The position numbers and the translations under genes are program-made. The notes beneath the pieces were generated by a model. The model did no database searches. It saw only the letters and a list, made by a program, of their open reading frames with translations, and had not been told where the DNA came from. Source: Tabrizicola soli (GTDB taxonomy: Bacteria > Pseudomonadota > Alphaproteobacteria > Rhodobacterales > Rhodobacteraceae). Taken from it: 64,000 nucleotides of DNA. Where the stretch lies: assembly GCF_015999335.1 (NCBI RefSeq), contig NZ_JAEACP010000003.1:166130-230129 (forward strand), given 5' to 3'. This document shows positions 1 through 12,053 of this stretch, in pieces; the stretch's first letter is position 1, and each line of letters begins with the position of its first letter.

Positions 1-26
1 CATTCCGGCCAGGAGGACGCCAGAGG

Positions 27-782
27 TCAGAAGAACACTTCGGCGGCCGGGATGGCAAGGGTGGCTTGCGGGGTGCGCAGGATCAGGTTGCCGCTGGCGT
101 CGATGCTCTCGAACCGGCCCTCGCGGGTCTCGGCCCCGGTGCGGGCGCGGATCACCTCGCCCAGCCGGGCCGCATGGGCAAGCCATTCGGCGCGCAGGGG
201 GGCGAAACCCCCGGCGGTGAAGCGGGCCTCCCAGCGGGCATAGGCGGGGGCGAGGGCGACGAGGAAGCCTTCGGGCGTGATGCGCAGGCCGGTTTCCTGC
301 AGCAGCGAGACCGGCGGCACCGCGCCCGGCTCGACAAGGGCGGGATCGGGGGCGGCGATCAGGTTGACGCCAATGCCGATGCAGAGGACCGGATCGGGCC
401 CGCCCAGCCCCTGGCTTTCCAGCAGGATGCCGGCCAGCTTGCCGCCGTTGCAGAGCACATCGTTCGGCCATTTCAGCGCGAAGCTGGCGGGAAGGCCGGT
501 CAGCTGCACCAGCGCATCCCGCAGCGCCAACGCGGCGGCGAAGGACCGCAGCGCCACCTGCTCGGGCGGCCCGGACGGTTTCAGGACGAGGGTGCCGTGG
601 AAATTGCCGCGCGGGCTGACCCAGGGTCGGGCACGGCGGCCGCGCCCGGCGGTCTGCAGCCCGGCGACGATCCAGGTCGGGCCGTCCAGCGCCGGGGCGC
701 GGCGGAAGCCTTCGGCATTGGTGCTGTCGATTTCGGGCAGGGCGATATGCCGCCCCGCCCCGGTGCCTGCCTCAGCGGACAA
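27..782 (-). CDS. birA: Biotin--[acetyl-CoA-carboxylase] ligase, catalytic-only form
   Basis: Activates biotin with ATP and transfers it to the lysine of biotin carrier domains in the cytoplasm; a client in this window is the biotin domain of PccA (42917-44920). The 251-residue product shows the adenylate-binding motif GRGRRARPW at residues 46-54, KWPNDVL at 104-110 and KLAGIL at 115-120. There is no N-terminal helix-turn-helix, so unlike E. coli BirA it is expected to be ligase only. Its start lies 11 bases inside the end of nuoN, so it is the distal gene of the complex I transcript. An ATG on the same strand at positions 3-1 may open the next gene outside the window. Confidence 0.93.
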   Translation of the reverse strand: MSAEAGTGAGRHIALPEIDSTNAEGFRRAPALDGPTWIVAGLQTAGRGRRARPWVSPRGNFHGTLVLKPSGPPEQVALRSFAAALALRDALVQLTGLPASFALKWPNDVLCNGGKLAGILLESQGLGGPDPVLCIGIGVNLIAAPDPALVEPGAVPPVSLLQETGLRITPEGFLVALAPAYARWEARFTAGGFAPLRAEWLAHAARLGEVIRARTGAETREGRFESIDASGNLILRTPQATLAIPAAEVFF

Positions 783-2208
783 GAGCTTCGGCCGCGACAG
801 CCGCGGCGGGCTCGACCCCGAACAGGTTCACGATGCCGACGACCATGATCGCGGCAACGCCCACCAGCATCGCCCATTGCACCGGGGCCATGCGGCTGTC
901 GATCGGATCCTGCTCGGCGCCGAAGTACATGTAGTAGACGATGCGCAGATAGTAGAAGGCGCCGATCACGCTGGCCACGGCCCCGGCGACGGCAAGCCAG
1001 ACCATGCCGGCATCCACGGCGGCCTTCAGCACGTAGAACTTGCCGAAGAAGCCCACCATCGGCGGCACGCCGGCAAGGCTGAACAGCAGGACCAGCATGG
1101 CCAGCGCCTTCAGCGGTTCCTTCTTCGCGAACTGGTTCAGCCCGTTGATGTCGGCGACCGGACGGCCGTCCCGCTCCATCGACAGGATGAAGGCGAAGGT
1201 GCCGATGTTCATGGTGACATAGATCACCATGTAGATCAGCGCCGCCTGCACGCCATAGGCGGTGCCGACCGCAAGACCGATCATCGCATAGCCCATGTGG
1301 GCGATCGAGGAATAGGCCATCAGCCGCTTGAAGTCGCGCTGCCCGATCCCCGCCACGGCGCCAAGGAACATCGAGGCGACCGAGAGCCCCGCCAGCACCT
1401 GGCCCCACTGGCCGGGGATGCCGCCGAAGGCGTCCTGCACCAGCCGCGCGATCAGCGCGATGGCGGCGACCTTGGGCGCGGTGGCGAAGAAGGCCGTCAC
1501 CGGAGTGGGCGAGCCCTCGTAGACGTCCGGGGTCCACATGTGGAAAGGCGCGGCCGAGACCTTGAAGGCCAGGCCCGAAAGCATGAACACCAGCCCGAAC
1601 AGAAGCCCCAGCGGCACGCCGTCCTGCAGCGTCGACAGGATGCCGGCGAACTGGGTGGTGCCGGCATAGCCATAGACCAGCGAGGCACCGTAAAGCAGCA
1701 GGCCCGAGGAGAGCGAGCCCAGCACGAAATACTTCAGCCCCGCTTCCGCGGATTTGCCGCTGTCGCGCCGCATCGCGGCCAGGACGTAAAGCGACAGGGA
1801 CTGCAGCTCGAGCCCCATGTAGAGCGTGATCAGGTCGGCGGCCGAGACCATGACCATCATCCCCACCACCGAAAGGGTCACGAGGATCGGATATTCAAAG
1901 CGCAGGATCCCGCGCCGGCCCATGTAGTCCTGGCTCATCGCCAGCACGGCGGCGGCGGACAGCAGGACGGTGACCTTGGCGAAACGGGCGAAGGGGTCGT
2001 CGGAGACCAGCCCGCCGAACGCGGCGCGCGCACCCTCGCCGCTGGCCCCGATGTACAGCGCCAGCGCCACGAACAGGCCCGAGGTCGCCCACATCAGCAT
2101 CGGCGCAAGCCGGTCCTTGCCGGTGTAGACCGCGACCATCAGCGCGGCCATGGCATAGCCCGCCAGCAGGATCTCGGGCAGAAGGATCTGGAAATCTGCA
2201 GAGTTCAT
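772..2208 (-). CDS. nuoN: NADH-quinone oxidoreductase subunit N
   Basis: Antiporter-like membrane subunit of complex I (ND2 homologue), one of three large proton-translocating arm subunits. The 478-residue protein is almost entirely hydrophobic helices and carries the antiporter-family segment [20 protein letters not shown] with its conserved lysine in the middle of the chain, at about residue 230. It lies 11 bases after nuoM and its end overlaps birA, so it is the last complex I subunit in the operon. The length is normal for the family. Confidence 0.97.
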   Translation of the reverse strand: MNSADFQILLPEILLAGYAMAALMVAVYTGKDRLAPMLMWATSGLFVALALYIGASGEGARAAFGGLVSDDPFARFAKVTVLLSAAAVLAMSQDYMGRRGILRFEYPILVTLSVVGMMVMVSAADLITLYMGLELQSLSLYVLAAMRRDSGKSAEAGLKYFVLGSLSSGLLLYGASLVYGYAGTTQFAGILSTLQDGVPLGLLFGLVFMLSGLAFKVSAAPFHMWTPDVYEGSPTPVTAFFATAPKVAAIALIARLVQDAFGGIPGQWGQVLAGLSVASMFLGAVAGIGQRDFKRLMAYSSIAHMGYAMIGLAVGTAYGVQAALIYMVIYVTMNIGTFAFILSMERDGRPVADINGLNQFAKKEPLKALAMLVLLFSLAGVPPMVGFFGKFYVLKAAVDAGMVWLAVAGAVASVIGAFYYLRIVYYMYFGAEQDPIDSRMAPVQWAMLVGVAAIMVVGIVNLFGVEPAAAVAAEALVR

Positions 2209-2219
2209 CGCGGGCGTCC

Positions 2220-3758
<1,539 letters not shown>

Positions 3759-3770
3759 TATGCGCGCCCC

Positions 3771-6035
3771 TTACTTCGCGCCGCCGAAGAGCGTCATCCA
3801 GGTGACGAGGATCACGATCCCCAGCACCATCGCGAAGGCGTAGTGGAACAGATAGCCGGACTGCGCGCGGCCTGCGAGGCGGGTGAAGAAGGGGATGATC
3901 CCCATCGCCACCCCGTTGAGCGAGCCGTCGATCACGTCGCCGTCGCCGCGCTTCCACAGGAAGCCGCCGATCCATTTCGCCGGGCGGACGAAGACCACGT
4001 CATAAAGCTCGTCGAAGTACCACTTGTTCAAGAGGAACAGGTAGAGCGGGCGCTGCTGCGCGGCCAGGCGGCGCGGCAGGCTCGGGTCGCGGATGTAGAA
4101 GAGCCAGGCCATCGCAAAGCCGATCAGCATGGCGACGAAGGGCGAGAGCTTGACCCAGGTCGGCACCACATGCGCCGCATTGATGATCGTGGTCGGCGCA
4201 TGCTCTGCCGCGGCCGCCTTCTCGGCGTCGAGGCGGGTGTCGACCACGGCCTGTTCTTCAGGCGTGAAGGGCAGCATCACCAGCGCGCCCTTGGGGGCGG
4301 CGCTGACGTCGGCCTGGAACTCGCCGGACAGGGTCGTCTCGGCCTGGGCATCCGTCGCAACGGCTTCGGCCGGGGCGGCTTCGGTCGCTACGGTTTCGGC
4401 CGGGGCAGTTTCCGCCGGGGCGGCCTCGGTGCCATGCGCGGCGGCGGTCTCGCCATGCGCTTCGCCATGGGCGGCGGCCTCCATGCCGAACCACCCACGC
4501 ACCGCAGCCTCGTCGCCGAAGAAGACCTTGTACCACAGCATCCCCGAGAAGATCGCGCCGAGGGCCAGAACCCCAAGCGGGATCAGCATGACCATCGGGC
4601 TTTCGTGCGGCTCGTGGTGGTGGGCGTCATGGCCATGGGCATCGTGCCCATGCGCCTCGTGACCGTTTGCGCGGCTGGTGCCGAAGAAGGTCAGGAACAT
4701 CAGCCGCCAGGAGTAGAAGCTGGTGAAGCAGGCGGCCACGACCAGGAGCCAGAAGGCGAAGGAGGAGCCCACCCAGGCGCTTTCGATCACAGCGTCCTTC
4801 GACAGGAACCCGGCGAAGCCGTAATGCGTCAGCGGGATGCCCACGCCGGTGATGGCGAGCGTGCCGATCAGCATGGCCCAGAAGGTCATCGGGATCTGCT
4901 TCCGCAACCCGCCGTAGTAGCGCATGTCCTGCTCATGGTGGGTCGCGTGGATCACCGATCCGGCGCCCAGGAACAGCATCGCCTTGAAGAAGGCATGGGT
5001 GAAGAGGTGGAACATCGCCACCGAATAGACGCCCACACCGGCGGCCACGAACATGTAGCCGAGCTGCGACATGGTCGAATAGGCGATGACGCGCTTGATG
5101 TCGTTCTGCACGAGGCCGATCGTCGCCGCGACGAAGGCGGTCATCGCGCCCAGCACGGTGATGAAGGCGGTCGCCTGCGGCGCGTATTCATAAAGCGGCG
5201 ACATCCGGCAGACCAGGAACACCCCCGCCGTCACCATGGTCGCGGCGTGGATCAGGGCGGAGACCGGCGTCGGGCCCTCCATCGCGTCCGGCAGCCAGGT
5301 GTGCAGGAAGAGCTGCGCCGATTTCCCCATCGCGCCGATGAACAGGAGCACGCCGATCAGGTTGGCAGCATTCCACTCGGTCCAGAGGAAGGTGAGATTG
5401 GTCTCTGCCAGGCTCGGGGCGGCGGCGAAGACGTCTACGAAGCGGATCGAGTCGGTCAGGAAGAACAGGCCCATGATCCCCAGCGCAAAGCCGAAGTCGC
5501 CGACGCGGTTGACCACGAAAGCCTTGATCGCCGCCGCATTGGCCGAGGGCTTGCGGTAGTAGAAGCCGATCAGCAGGTAGGAGGCGACACCCACGCCCTC
5601 CCAGCCGAAGAACATCTGCACCAGGTTGTCCGAGGTGACCAGCGTCAGCATGGCGAAGGTGAAGAACGACAGATAGGCGAAGAAGCGGGCCTTGTAATGC
5701 TCGCCCTCGTGCCAGTTCTCGTCATGCGCCATGTAGCCGAAGCTGTAGAGATGGACCAGGGCGGAGACCGAGTTCACCACGACCAGCATGATCGCGGTCA
5801 GCCGGTCCAGGCGGATCGCCCATTCGCTGCCCAGGGTTCCGGATTCGATCCAGCGCAGGATGGTGATCTGCTGCGTCTCCCCGTCAAAGGTCAGGAAGAT
5901 GTACCAGCTCAGCGCGGCGGCCAGGAAGACCAGCGAGGTGGTGATCACCTGCCCTGCCCTCTCGCCGATCAGACGCCAGCCGAAGCCACAGATGATCGCC
6001 CCGATCAGCGGAGCAAAGAGGATGATCGATGCCAT
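3771..6035 (-). CDS. nuoL: NADH-quinone oxidoreductase subunit L, with long His-rich and Ala/Glu/Thr-rich inserts
   Basis: Distal antiporter-like subunit of complex I (ND5 homologue). In other complexes its lateral amphipathic helix runs along the membrane arm. The conserved core is clear ([20 protein letters not shown], then [13 protein letters not shown]). At 754 residues it is long for the family (E. coli NuoL is about 613). The extra length includes a histidine-rich stretch at roughly residues 456-478 (repeats of HGHDA and HHH) and a low-complexity A/E/T/P region at about 518-582 (repeats of PAET and EAAPAE). Both lie between late membrane helices and before the C-terminal helix. It follows nuoK by five bases. 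Confidence 0.97.
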   Translation of the reverse strand: MASIILFAPLIGAIICGFGWRLIGERAGQVITTSLVFLAAALSWYIFLTFDGETQQITILRWIESGTLGSEWAIRLDRLTAIMLVVVNSVSALVHLYSFGYMAHDENWHEGEHYKARFFAYLSFFTFAMLTLVTSDNLVQMFFGWEGVGVASYLLIGFYYRKPSANAAAIKAFVVNRVGDFGFALGIMGLFFLTDSIRFVDVFAAAPSLAETNLTFLWTEWNAANLIGVLLFIGAMGKSAQLFLHTWLPDAMEGPTPVSALIHAATMVTAGVFLVCRMSPLYEYAPQATAFITVLGAMTAFVAATIGLVQNDIKRVIAYSTMSQLGYMFVAAGVGVYSVAMFHLFTHAFFKAMLFLGAGSVIHATHHEQDMRYYGGLRKQIPMTFWAMLIGTLAITGVGIPLTHYGFAGFLSKDAVIESAWVGSSFAFWLLVVAACFTSFYSWRLMFLTFFGTSRANGHEAHGHDAHGHDAHHHEPHESPMVMLIPLGVLALGAIFSGMLWYKVFFGDEAAVRGWFGMEAAAHGEAHGETAAAHGTEAAPAETAPAETVATEAAPAEAVATDAQAETTLSGEFQADVSAAPKGALVMLPFTPEEQAVVDTRLDAEKAAAAEHAPTTIINAAHVVPTWVKLSPFVAMLIGFAMAWLFYIRDPSLPRRLAAQQRPLYLFLLNKWYFDELYDVVFVRPAKWIGGFLWKRGDGDVIDGSLNGVAMGIIPFFTRLAGRAQSGYLFHYAFAMVLGIVILVTWMTLFGGAK

Positions 6036-6040
6036 CTGGG

Positions 6041-6346
6041 TCAGCCTTTCATCACGTTCACGTCTTCCACCTCGATCGTGCCGCGGTTGCGGAAGAACAC
6101 GACCAGGATGGCGAGGCCGATGGCGGCTTCAGCTGCCGCCACGGTCAGGACGAACATGGTGAAGACCTGCCCCACCAGATCGCCGGAATAGGAGGAGAAG
6201 GCGACGAGGTTGATGTTCACCGCCAGCAGCATCAGCTCGATCGACATCAGGATGACGATCACGTTCTTCCGGTTGAGGAATATCCCGAAGATCCCGATGA
6301 CGAAGAGGGCCGCGGCCACCGTCAGGTAATGTTCAAGTCCGATCAT
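6041..6346 (-). CDS. nuoK: NADH-quinone oxidoreductase subunit K
   Basis: Small three-helix membrane subunit of complex I (ND4L homologue), 101 residues, the usual length. Membrane-embedded glutamates are visible in the segments [20 protein letters not shown] and [18 protein letters not shown], which match the proton-channel glutamates of the family. An 84-base gap separates it from the atypical gene at 6430-6960, where most Rhodobacter-type operons have nuoJ directly upstream. Confidence 0.96.
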   Translation of the reverse strand: MIGLEHYLTVAAALFVIGIFGIFLNRKNVIVILMSIELMLLAVNINLVAFSSYSGDLVGQVFTMFVLTVAAAEAAIGLAILVVFFRNRGTIEVEDVNVMKG

Positions 6347-6409
6347 CTTCTGGTCCCTCTTGGGCTCTTGTGGCCCGAACTTTCGCAGGCCCGAAGGCCG
6401 ATTTCGTAG

Positions 6410-6427
6410 GGTGCGCTACAGCGCACC
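6410..6427. repeat. Perfect 8-bp inverted repeat (REP-like hairpin)
   Basis: GGTGCGCT and AGCGCACC are exact inverted arms separated by two bases. The hairpin begins two bases after the stop codon of the atypical gene 6430-6960, read on the minus strand. It resembles the short GTGCGC/GCGCAC palindromes scattered in many proteobacterial genomes and has no T-run after it, so it looks more like a REP-type repeat than a terminator. Confidence 0.5.
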
Positions 6428-6429
6428 GG

Positions 6430-6960
6430 TCATTGTTTTGTTACGGTCACACCCACCACAGAGGCAATCAGCGACCTTTGAGTTTCAAGCTGCGCCTTCT
6501 CTGCATCAGTCATTTCCGGCCAGTTTCGCTTGACACTCGGATAGAACTTCTTGCAGCCGCTCTCGTCTGCCCATCCCTTGTGGAACTGGTTTTGCAGTGG
6601 CCTCATTCCTGCTTTCGCGGACGCCTTGAAGAACGTTTCCAGGCTGGCGGTCGTACCTGCGTTGCGCTGATCTTTGACGTATCTGGCCAGCCGGAATGCT
6701 CTCCGTTCCGATACGCCCATTTCATCATAGGTGCTGATGACAACATAGGACCCTGTCGCGCATTCCAGTTGAGTATACTGCCACTGCTGTGCGCCTGTGT
6801 CGGTCATTCCGCCCGAAACAAGTCCGACGACTCCATTGCCTTCATTGACAGGACCAGCATCCGCTACGGCACTCGTGTCGCTAATCACCGGTACGCCGCC
6901 GACGTCCTCCCCGGCGATACAGGCGCTTAGCGCAATGAATGGGAGCAGAGCGGCGCGCAT
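6430..6960 (-). CDS. Putative lipoprotein of unknown function inserted in the nuo operon
   Basis: I do not recognise the family. The 176-residue product begins with a short hydrophobic stretch ending in the lipobox-like IALSAC, so it is probably an exported lipoprotein whose Cys is about residue 14. The rest is soluble, with a Thr/Ser-containing middle and a basic C-terminal third. An upstream in-frame GTG at 7023 exists, but the ATG at 6960 places the signal peptide at the N-terminus and fits the 2-base spacing to the end of nuoJ. Base composition is out of line: 97 of 180 bases at 6421-6600 are G or C (54%), against 65% in a sample of nuoJ. This suggests recent acquisition. It sits between nuoJ and nuoK. 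Confidence 0.75.
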   Translation of the reverse strand: MRAALLPFIALSACIAGEDVGGVPVISDTSAVADAGPVNEGNGVVGLVSGGMTDTGAQQWQYTQLECATGSYVVISTYDEMGVSERRAFRLARYVKDQRNAGTTASLETFFKASAKAGMRPLQNQFHKGWADESGCKKFYPSVKRNWPEMTDAEKAQLETQRSLIASVVGVTVTKQ

Positions 6961-6962
6961 GA

Positions 6963-7571
6963 TTACAACCCCTGCCCCGGCTTCACGTCCTTCAGTTCCA
7001 TCGCCTTGGCCGGGTCGCGCCACATCTGGGCCAGCACGTTCTGCCGCTTGACGTCCCTGCGGTGGCGCAGCGTCAGGAGGATCGCGCCGATCATCGCGAC
7101 CAGCAGGATCAGGCCGGCAAGCTGGAACAGCAGGAAATACCTGTCGTAGAGCAGCATCCCCAGCGCCCGGGTATTCTCGATCTCGGTCGGCGCCACCGCC
7201 TGGCGCAGCCCCTCGGCCCCATCGGCCACGGTCCAGACGCCGATGCCGATGGCGATCTGCATCAGAAGGACGACGCCGATCAGCAGCCCCAGCGGCATGT
7301 AGCGCGCGAGTTCCCCCTTCAGCGCGGCGAAGTCGATGTCGAGCATCATCACCACGAAGAGGAACAGCACCGCCACCGCGCCGACATAGACGATGACGAG
7401 GAGCATCGCCACGAACTCCGCCCCCAGAAGCACGAAGAGGCCCGAGGTCGACAGGAAGGTCAGGATCAGCCAGAGCACCGAATGCACCGGGTTGCGCGAC
7501 AGGGTGACCATCAGGCCGGCCGTCACCGTGATCACGGCGAAGAGGTAGAAGGCAAAGCTGAAGACGGTCAT
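6963..7571 (-). CDS. nuoJ: NADH-quinone oxidoreductase subunit J
   Basis: Membrane subunit of complex I (ND6 homologue) with five predicted helices in the first 170 residues. The third contains the family stretch [20 protein letters not shown], which includes the pi-bulge helix of the proton pathway. Total length is 202 residues. The start overlaps the stop of the carboxymuconolactone decarboxylase-like gene (ATGA), indicating translational coupling. Confidence 0.96.
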   Translation of the reverse strand: MTVFSFAFYLFAVITVTAGLMVTLSRNPVHSVLWLILTFLSTSGLFVLLGAEFVAMLLVIVYVGAVAVLFLFVVMMLDIDFAALKGELARYMPLGLLIGVVLLMQIAIGIGVWTVADGAEGLRQAVAPTEIENTRALGMLLYDRYFLLFQLAGLILLVAMIGAILLTLRHRRDVKRQNVLAQMWRDPAKAMELKDVKPGQGL

Positions 7572-7981
7572 GCGTCTTTCTCCTCAGGGGTCTCGGCGAA
7601 GACGGACTGGGCGATTTCCAGCGCCTTCTGCATGGCGGGCAACCCGCCGAACATGGACATCTGCCAGATCACTTCCGCGATCTCGCGCTTGGTGGCCCCG
7701 GCCGCAAGGCCGTTCCTGATCGTCATCCGCAATTGCGGCTCGCCCACCGGCCCCAGCACGGTCAGCGCCGCGATGGTGACCAGGAAGCGGGTCCGCGCGT
7801 CCAGCCCCTCGGGGTTGAAGGTCTTGCCGAACCACATCTCCAGGAGTTCCTTCGGCATCGTCGGAAAGAACTTTTCCATCGCCTTCGCGTCGAAGTTCTC
7901 CATGCCCGGCATGAAGGCCTGGGCCATCTTCTGGCCCTGCTCCATCATCGCGGCGAACATCTTGGCGAGGTCTTCGGTCAT
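7568..7981 (-). CDS. Carboxymuconolactone decarboxylase-like protein (AhpD fold) within nuo
   Basis: A 137-residue protein resembling the CMD/AhpD family: an N-terminal Met-rich helix, then the core helices from about residue 55 ([17 protein letters not shown]) to [19 protein letters not shown]. AhpD-type enzymes use a CxxC pair, but this protein has no cysteine, so peroxidase activity is excluded by sequence. A structural or decarboxylase-like role is possible but unproven. It is coupled by 4-base ATGA overlaps to nuoI upstream and nuoJ downstream, so it is made together with complex I. Confidence 0.85.
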   Translation of the reverse strand: MTEDLAKMFAAMMEQGQKMAQAFMPGMENFDAKAMEKFFPTMPKELLEMWFGKTFNPEGLDARTRFLVTIAALTVLGPVGEPQLRMTIRNGLAAGATKREIAEVIWQMSMFGGLPAMQKALEIAQSVFAETPEEKDA

Positions 7982-8478
7982 CAGCGGTAAGGGGCGTCGA
8001 GTTCGAGGTTGCGGGCGATCTCGGCCTCCCAGCGTTCGCCGTTCTCCAGGAGTTTCTCCTTGGTGTAGAACAGTTCCTCGCGGGTCTCGGTCGAGAATTC
8101 GAAGTTAGGGCCTTCGACGATGGCATCGACCGGGCAGGCTTCCTGGCAGAAGCCGCAGTAGATGCATTTGGTCATGTCGATGTCGTAGCGCGTGGTGCGG
8201 CGGCTGCCGTCCTCGCGCGGTTCGGCGTCGATGGTGATCGCCTGCGCCGGGCAGACCGCCTCGCACAGCTTGCAGGCGATGCAGCGTTCCTCGCCGTTCG
8301 GATAGCGGCGCAGCGCGTGCTCACCCCGGAAGCGGGGCGACAGCGGCCCCTTCTCGTGCGGGTAGTTCACCGTCGATTTCGGCGCGAAGAAATACTTGAA
8401 CCCCACCTTGAAGCCCAGGAGGAAATCCCAGAGCAGGAAGTATTTCGTGGCCCGGGACCAGTCGATATTGGCCATCAT
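7981..8478 (-). CDS. nuoI: NADH-quinone oxidoreductase subunit I
   Basis: Peripheral-arm subunit of complex I carrying two [4Fe-4S] clusters (N6a, N6b) that pass electrons toward NuoB. The 165-residue protein has both ferredoxin motifs, [12 protein letters not shown] and [12 protein letters not shown], in its middle. The length is typical for alphaproteobacteria. Both ends overlap neighbours by four bases (nuoH upstream, the CMD-like gene downstream). Confidence 0.97.
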   Translation of the reverse strand: MMANIDWSRATKYFLLWDFLLGFKVGFKYFFAPKSTVNYPHEKGPLSPRFRGEHALRRYPNGEERCIACKLCEAVCPAQAITIDAEPREDGSRRTTRYDIDMTKCIYCGFCQEACPVDAIVEGPNFEFSTETREELFYTKEKLLENGERWEAEIARNLELDAPYR

Positions 8479-9515
8479 CAGCCTCCAATCGTGTAGCGGG
8501 CCCAGAAGCCGCCCAGCACTTCGAATTTCGCGAGGAACGCCACGATCACCACCCAGGCAAGCGACAGCGGCAGGAAGACCTTCCAGCCGATCCGCATCAG
8601 CTGGTCATAGCGGTAGCGGGGGACGATGGCCTTCACCATGGCGAACATGAAGAAGAAGACCCACATCTTGCCGACCATCCACCACCAGCCATCGGGCAGG
8701 CCGGGGATCGGCGAGAGCCAGCCGCCGAAGAACAGCAGGCTGATCAGCGCGCACATCAGGAAGATCGCGATGTATTCGCCGGCCATGAACAAGAGGTAGA
8801 GGGTCGAGGAATATTCCACCATGAACCCGGCCACCAGTTCCGATTCCGCTTCCGGCAGGTCGAAGGGCGGGCGGTTGGTCTCGGCCAGGGTGCTGATGAA
8901 GAACAGGAAGACCATCGGGAAATGCGGCAGCCAGTACCAGTTGAAGAGGCCCCAGTTCCCATCCTGCGCCGCCACGATCGAGGAGAAGCTCATCCCCCCG
9001 GTCGAGATGATCACCCCGATGATGATCAGGCCCAGCGACACCTCGTAGGAGATCATCTGCGCCGCCGAACGAAGCGAGCCGAGGAAGGCGTATTTCGAGT
9101 TCGAGGCCCAGCCGCCCATGATCACGCCGTAGACCTCGAGCGAGGACACGGCGAGGACGAACAGGATCGCGACGTTGATGTTGGCCAGCACCCAGCCGTC
9201 ATCGAAGGGGATCACCGCCCAGGCGAGGATCGCCAGGATGAAGCTCAGCATCGGCGCGAGGAAGAAGACCGGCCGGTCCACCCCGGCGGGGATCACGATT
9301 TCCTTGACGACATATTTCAGCGCGTCGGCCACCGATTGCAGCAGGCCGAAGGGCCCCACCACGTTCGGACCGCGCCGCATCTGCACGGCGGCCCAGATCT
9401 TCCGGTCGCCATAGACCAGGAAGAGAAGGCTGATCATCACGAAGCCCACGATCAGAAGGCTTTGCGCCGCGATCAGCACCGCCGTTCCGAACCCCGTGGC
9501 AAAGAACCCGTCCAT
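8478..9515 (-). CDS. nuoH: NADH-quinone oxidoreductase subunit H
   Basis: Membrane subunit of complex I (ND1 homologue) forming much of the quinone-binding site. The 345-residue, eight-helix protein contains the conserved loop [20 protein letters not shown] with the acidic residues lining the quinone chamber, and an N-terminal segment with [16 protein letters not shown]. The start lies 15 bases after the end of the small lipoprotein gene at 9531-9935. Confidence 0.97.
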   Translation of the reverse strand: MDGFFATGFGTAVLIAAQSLLIVGFVMISLLFLVYGDRKIWAAVQMRRGPNVVGPFGLLQSVADALKYVVKEIVIPAGVDRPVFFLAPMLSFILAILAWAVIPFDDGWVLANINVAILFVLAVSSLEVYGVIMGGWASNSKYAFLGSLRSAAQMISYEVSLGLIIIGVIISTGGMSFSSIVAAQDGNWGLFNWYWLPHFPMVFLFFISTLAETNRPPFDLPEAESELVAGFMVEYSSTLYLLFMAGEYIAIFLMCALISLLFFGGWLSPIPGLPDGWWWMVGKMWVFFFMFAMVKAIVPRYRYDQLMRIGWKVFLPLSLAWVVIVAFLAKFEVLGGFWARYTIGG

Positions 9516-9530
9516 GTCAGTCCCTCATCC

Positions 9531-9935
9531 TCAAACCGTCGGTATTCCAAGCCCGGCACATTCCGTCACCGCCCGTCCGGCGTCGATGGTGTGCAGGCCC
9601 CCGGGCCGCCCGGCCGAGATGAGGTAGACCGCATCCCCGTACCATGACTGCCCGTCCTTCCTCACGATGGTCCGCACATGCCGCGCGAACCCGTAGCCCC
9701 GATCCAGCGCATATTGCGCTGCCGCACAGCGGCCATGGGCCTCGACGTCGGCGCGGTCGGCCGCGCCGCGCAATGCGACGCCGACGCCGACCATGTCGTC
9801 GTCCAGGAGGATCGTCTGGATCCCCGCATGGACCGGCTGGCCGCGATCCTCTGACACCTCTGCCTGTGGCGCGCAAGCCCCCAGCGCCGCGGTCGCGGTG
9901 CCCAGGGTCGCCAGAAGGGTCAGCGGCTGCTGCAT
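9531..9935 (-). CDS. Putative exported lipoprotein between nuoH and nuoG
   Basis: Unrecognised family, 134 residues. The N-terminus is a signal sequence ending in the lipobox-like ALGAC, followed by a soluble domain with two further cysteines (GRCAAAQYALDRG and TECAG). I chose the ATG at 9935 because a GGAG lies five bases upstream; a GTG at 9941 that overlaps the nuoG stop is the alternative. It is co-transcribed with complex I. Genes of unknown function at such positions are known in Rhodobacter capsulatus and Paracoccus denitrificans nuo operons; whether this one is homologous to any of those I cannot tell. Confidence 0.7.
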   Translation of the reverse strand: MQQPLTLLATLGTATAALGACAPQAEVSEDRGQPVHAGIQTILLDDDMVGVGVALRGAADRADVEAHGRCAAAQYALDRGYGFARHVRTIVRKDGQSWYGDAVYLISAGRPGGLHTIDAGRAVTECAGLGIPTV

Positions 9936-9937
9936 GG

Positions 9938-11971
9938 TCACTCCGCCGCCAGCGCGGTGGCGGCCCGCGCCTTGGCCATGGCCGACAGCTCGGCCATCAC
10001 CGAGGAGGCCCGGGCGATCGGGTTCGTCAGATAGAAATCCTTGATCGCATTGCGGAAATTCGCCTTGCCCAGATGCTTCATCTCGATCGGTTGCAACGGG
10101 TTCTCCGCCACTTCATCCACCCGGCCCAGCACCGGATGCGCCTTCACCAGCGCGGCCCGAAGGGCAGCCAGCGAATCCCAGGGCAGCGTCGCCCCAAGCT
10201 CGGCCGAAAGCGCGCGCAGGATGGCCCAGTTCTCCTTGGCCTCGCCGGGGGCAAAGCCGGCGCGGAACGCCAGTTGCGGGCGGCCCTCGGTGTTGACGAA
10301 CAGCCCGTTCTCCTCGGTCCAGGCGGCGCCCGGCAGGATGATGTCGGCCCGGTTCGCGCCACGGTCGCCATGGCTGCCCTGATAGATCACGAAGGGCGCA
10401 TCCGCGCCATCGCGGATGATCTCGACCTCATCCGCGCCCAGGTTGTAGATCACCTGAGCGCCTTCGACCGCCATGGACAGCCCGCCCTCGGTCACCGCGC
10501 CCACATCCATCGCGCCGACGCGCGACGCGGCCGTATGCAGGATCAGAAGCTTCGCGCCGCGCGCTTCCGCGATGCGCATGGCATGGGCCAAGACCGCCTC
10601 GCCATCCGCCTCGTTGATCGCGCCCTGGCCGACGATCACCACGCCCGGCTTGGCATCCGGCGGCGCGGTCTCGGCCGTTTTCACATGGTCCGCCAGCGCC
10701 ACCCGGTCGGTGCCGATGTGGTGATATTCATAGGTCAGGTCCGCCGCCTGGCCGATCAGGCCCACGACCGCGCCATTGGTCCAGGCCTTGCGGATCCGGG
10801 CGTTCAGCACCGGGGCCTCGATCCGGGGATTGGTCCCGATCAGGAGGATGCCGCCCGCCGTGTCGATATCCTCGATCCGCGCCGTGCCGGCATAGCCCGA
10901 ACGGTTGCCGGCGATCAGCTTCGCGCCATCGGTGCGGCATTCGATCTTGCCGCCCAGCCCCTCGACCAGCTGCTTGAGGGAGAACACGGCCTCGACCGGG
11001 GCCAGATCGCCGACCAGCGCCGCGACCTTCCTGCCCTTCATCGCCTCGGCCGCCTTCGTCAGCGCCTCGCCCCAGCCCGCCTTCCGCAGCTTGCCGTTCT
11101 CGCGGATATAGGGCGTGTCCAGCCGCTGCCGGCGCAGCCCGTCCCAGACGAAACGCGTCTTGTCGCTGATCCATTCCTCGTTCACGCCGTCATGGTTGCG
11201 CGGCAGGATGCGCATGACCTCGCGGCCCTTGGTGTCAACCCGGATCGAGGCCCCCAGCGCGTCCATCACGTCCACGGTCTCGGTCTTGGTCAGTTCCCAG
11301 GGCCGGGCGGTGAAGGCATAGGGCTTGGAGGTCAGGGCGCCGACCGGGCAAAGGTCGATGATGTTGCCCTGCAGATTCGAATCCAGCGTCATGTTCAGAT
11401 AGCTGGTGATCTCGCTGTCCTCGCCGCGGCCCGTCTGGCCCATCTGGGTGATGCCCGCGACCTCGGTGGTGAAGCGCACGCAGCGGGTGCAGGAGATGCA
11501 GCGCGTCATCGCGGTCTTGATCAGCGGCCCGAGGTTCAGGTCCTCGGACGCCCGCTTCGGCTCGCGGTAGCGGGAGAAGTCCACGCCATAGGCCATCGCC
11601 TGGTCCTGCAGGTCGCACTCGCCGCCCTGGTCGCAGATCGGGCAGTCGAGCGGGTGGTTGATGAGCAGGAACTCCATCACCCCCTCGCGGGCCTTCTTCA
11701 CCATCGGCGACTTGGTCTTGACGACCGGAGCCTCGCCATTCGGGCCCGGCCGCAGGTCGCGCACCTGCATCGCGCAAGAGGCCGCGGGCTTCGGCGGGCC
11801 GCCCACCACCTCGACCAGGCACATCCGGCAGTTGCCCGCGATCGACAGGCGCTCGTGGTAGCAGAAGCGCGGGATCTCCACCCCGGCGGTCTCGGCCGCC
11901 TGGATGATGGTCATCGCGCCATCGACCTCGACCTCGATACCGTCGATGTTGATCTTCTTGAGGTTGGTCAT
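9938..11971 (-). CDS. nuoG: NADH-quinone oxidoreductase subunit G
   Basis: Large peripheral-arm subunit of complex I that carries the electron wire from NuoE/F. The 677-residue protein begins with a ferredoxin-like [2Fe-2S] domain ([20 protein letters not shown]), followed by the His-containing N5 motif ([13 protein letters not shown]) and a third Cys set ([12 protein letters not shown]). A molybdopterin-oxidoreductase-like domain without an obvious cofactor site fills the rest. GGAG sits seven bases before the ATG and lies inside a small upstream frame (11976-12053). Confidence 0.97.
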   Translation of the reverse strand: MTNLKKINIDGIEVEVDGAMTIIQAAETAGVEIPRFCYHERLSIAGNCRMCLVEVVGGPPKPAASCAMQVRDLRPGPNGEAPVVKTKSPMVKKAREGVMEFLLINHPLDCPICDQGGECDLQDQAMAYGVDFSRYREPKRASEDLNLGPLIKTAMTRCISCTRCVRFTTEVAGITQMGQTGRGEDSEITSYLNMTLDSNLQGNIIDLCPVGALTSKPYAFTARPWELTKTETVDVMDALGASIRVDTKGREVMRILPRNHDGVNEEWISDKTRFVWDGLRRQRLDTPYIRENGKLRKAGWGEALTKAAEAMKGRKVAALVGDLAPVEAVFSLKQLVEGLGGKIECRTDGAKLIAGNRSGYAGTARIEDIDTAGGILLIGTNPRIEAPVLNARIRKAWTNGAVVGLIGQAADLTYEYHHIGTDRVALADHVKTAETAPPDAKPGVVIVGQGAINEADGEAVLAHAMRIAEARGAKLLILHTAASRVGAMDVGAVTEGGLSMAVEGAQVIYNLGADEVEIIRDGADAPFVIYQGSHGDRGANRADIILPGAAWTEENGLFVNTEGRPQLAFRAGFAPGEAKENWAILRALSAELGATLPWDSLAALRAALVKAHPVLGRVDEVAENPLQPIEMKHLGKANFRNAIKDFYLTNPIARASSVMAELSAMAKARAATALAAE

Positions 11972-11975
11972 GGCC

Positions 11976-12053
11976 CTACTCCGCCGCCCCTTGCCCGCAG
12001 CGGTGAAGGACCACCGCCGCGCATCCGTGATATGTCTCTTGCCCGGCGCTCAT
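11976..12053 (-). CDS. Possible 25-residue peptide gene bridging DUF5333 gene and nuoG
   Basis: This frame starts with an ATG that shares four bases with the stop codon of the upstream gene (ATGA), runs 25 codons, and stops (TAG) four bases before the nuoG ATG. It encodes a short peptide with two cysteines ([16 protein letters not shown] then HRCGQGAAE). The nuoG ribosome binding site lies within its last codons. It may only serve to bring ribosomes to nuoG. I cannot say whether the peptide is conserved. Confidence 0.3.
   Translation of the reverse strand: MSAGQETYHGCAAVVLHRCGQGAAE

Noticed and set aside
6370..6930. Plus-strand open frame opposite the low-GC lipoprotein gene
   Set aside because: No signal, start site or domain; the minus-strand frame has a signal peptide and fits the operon.
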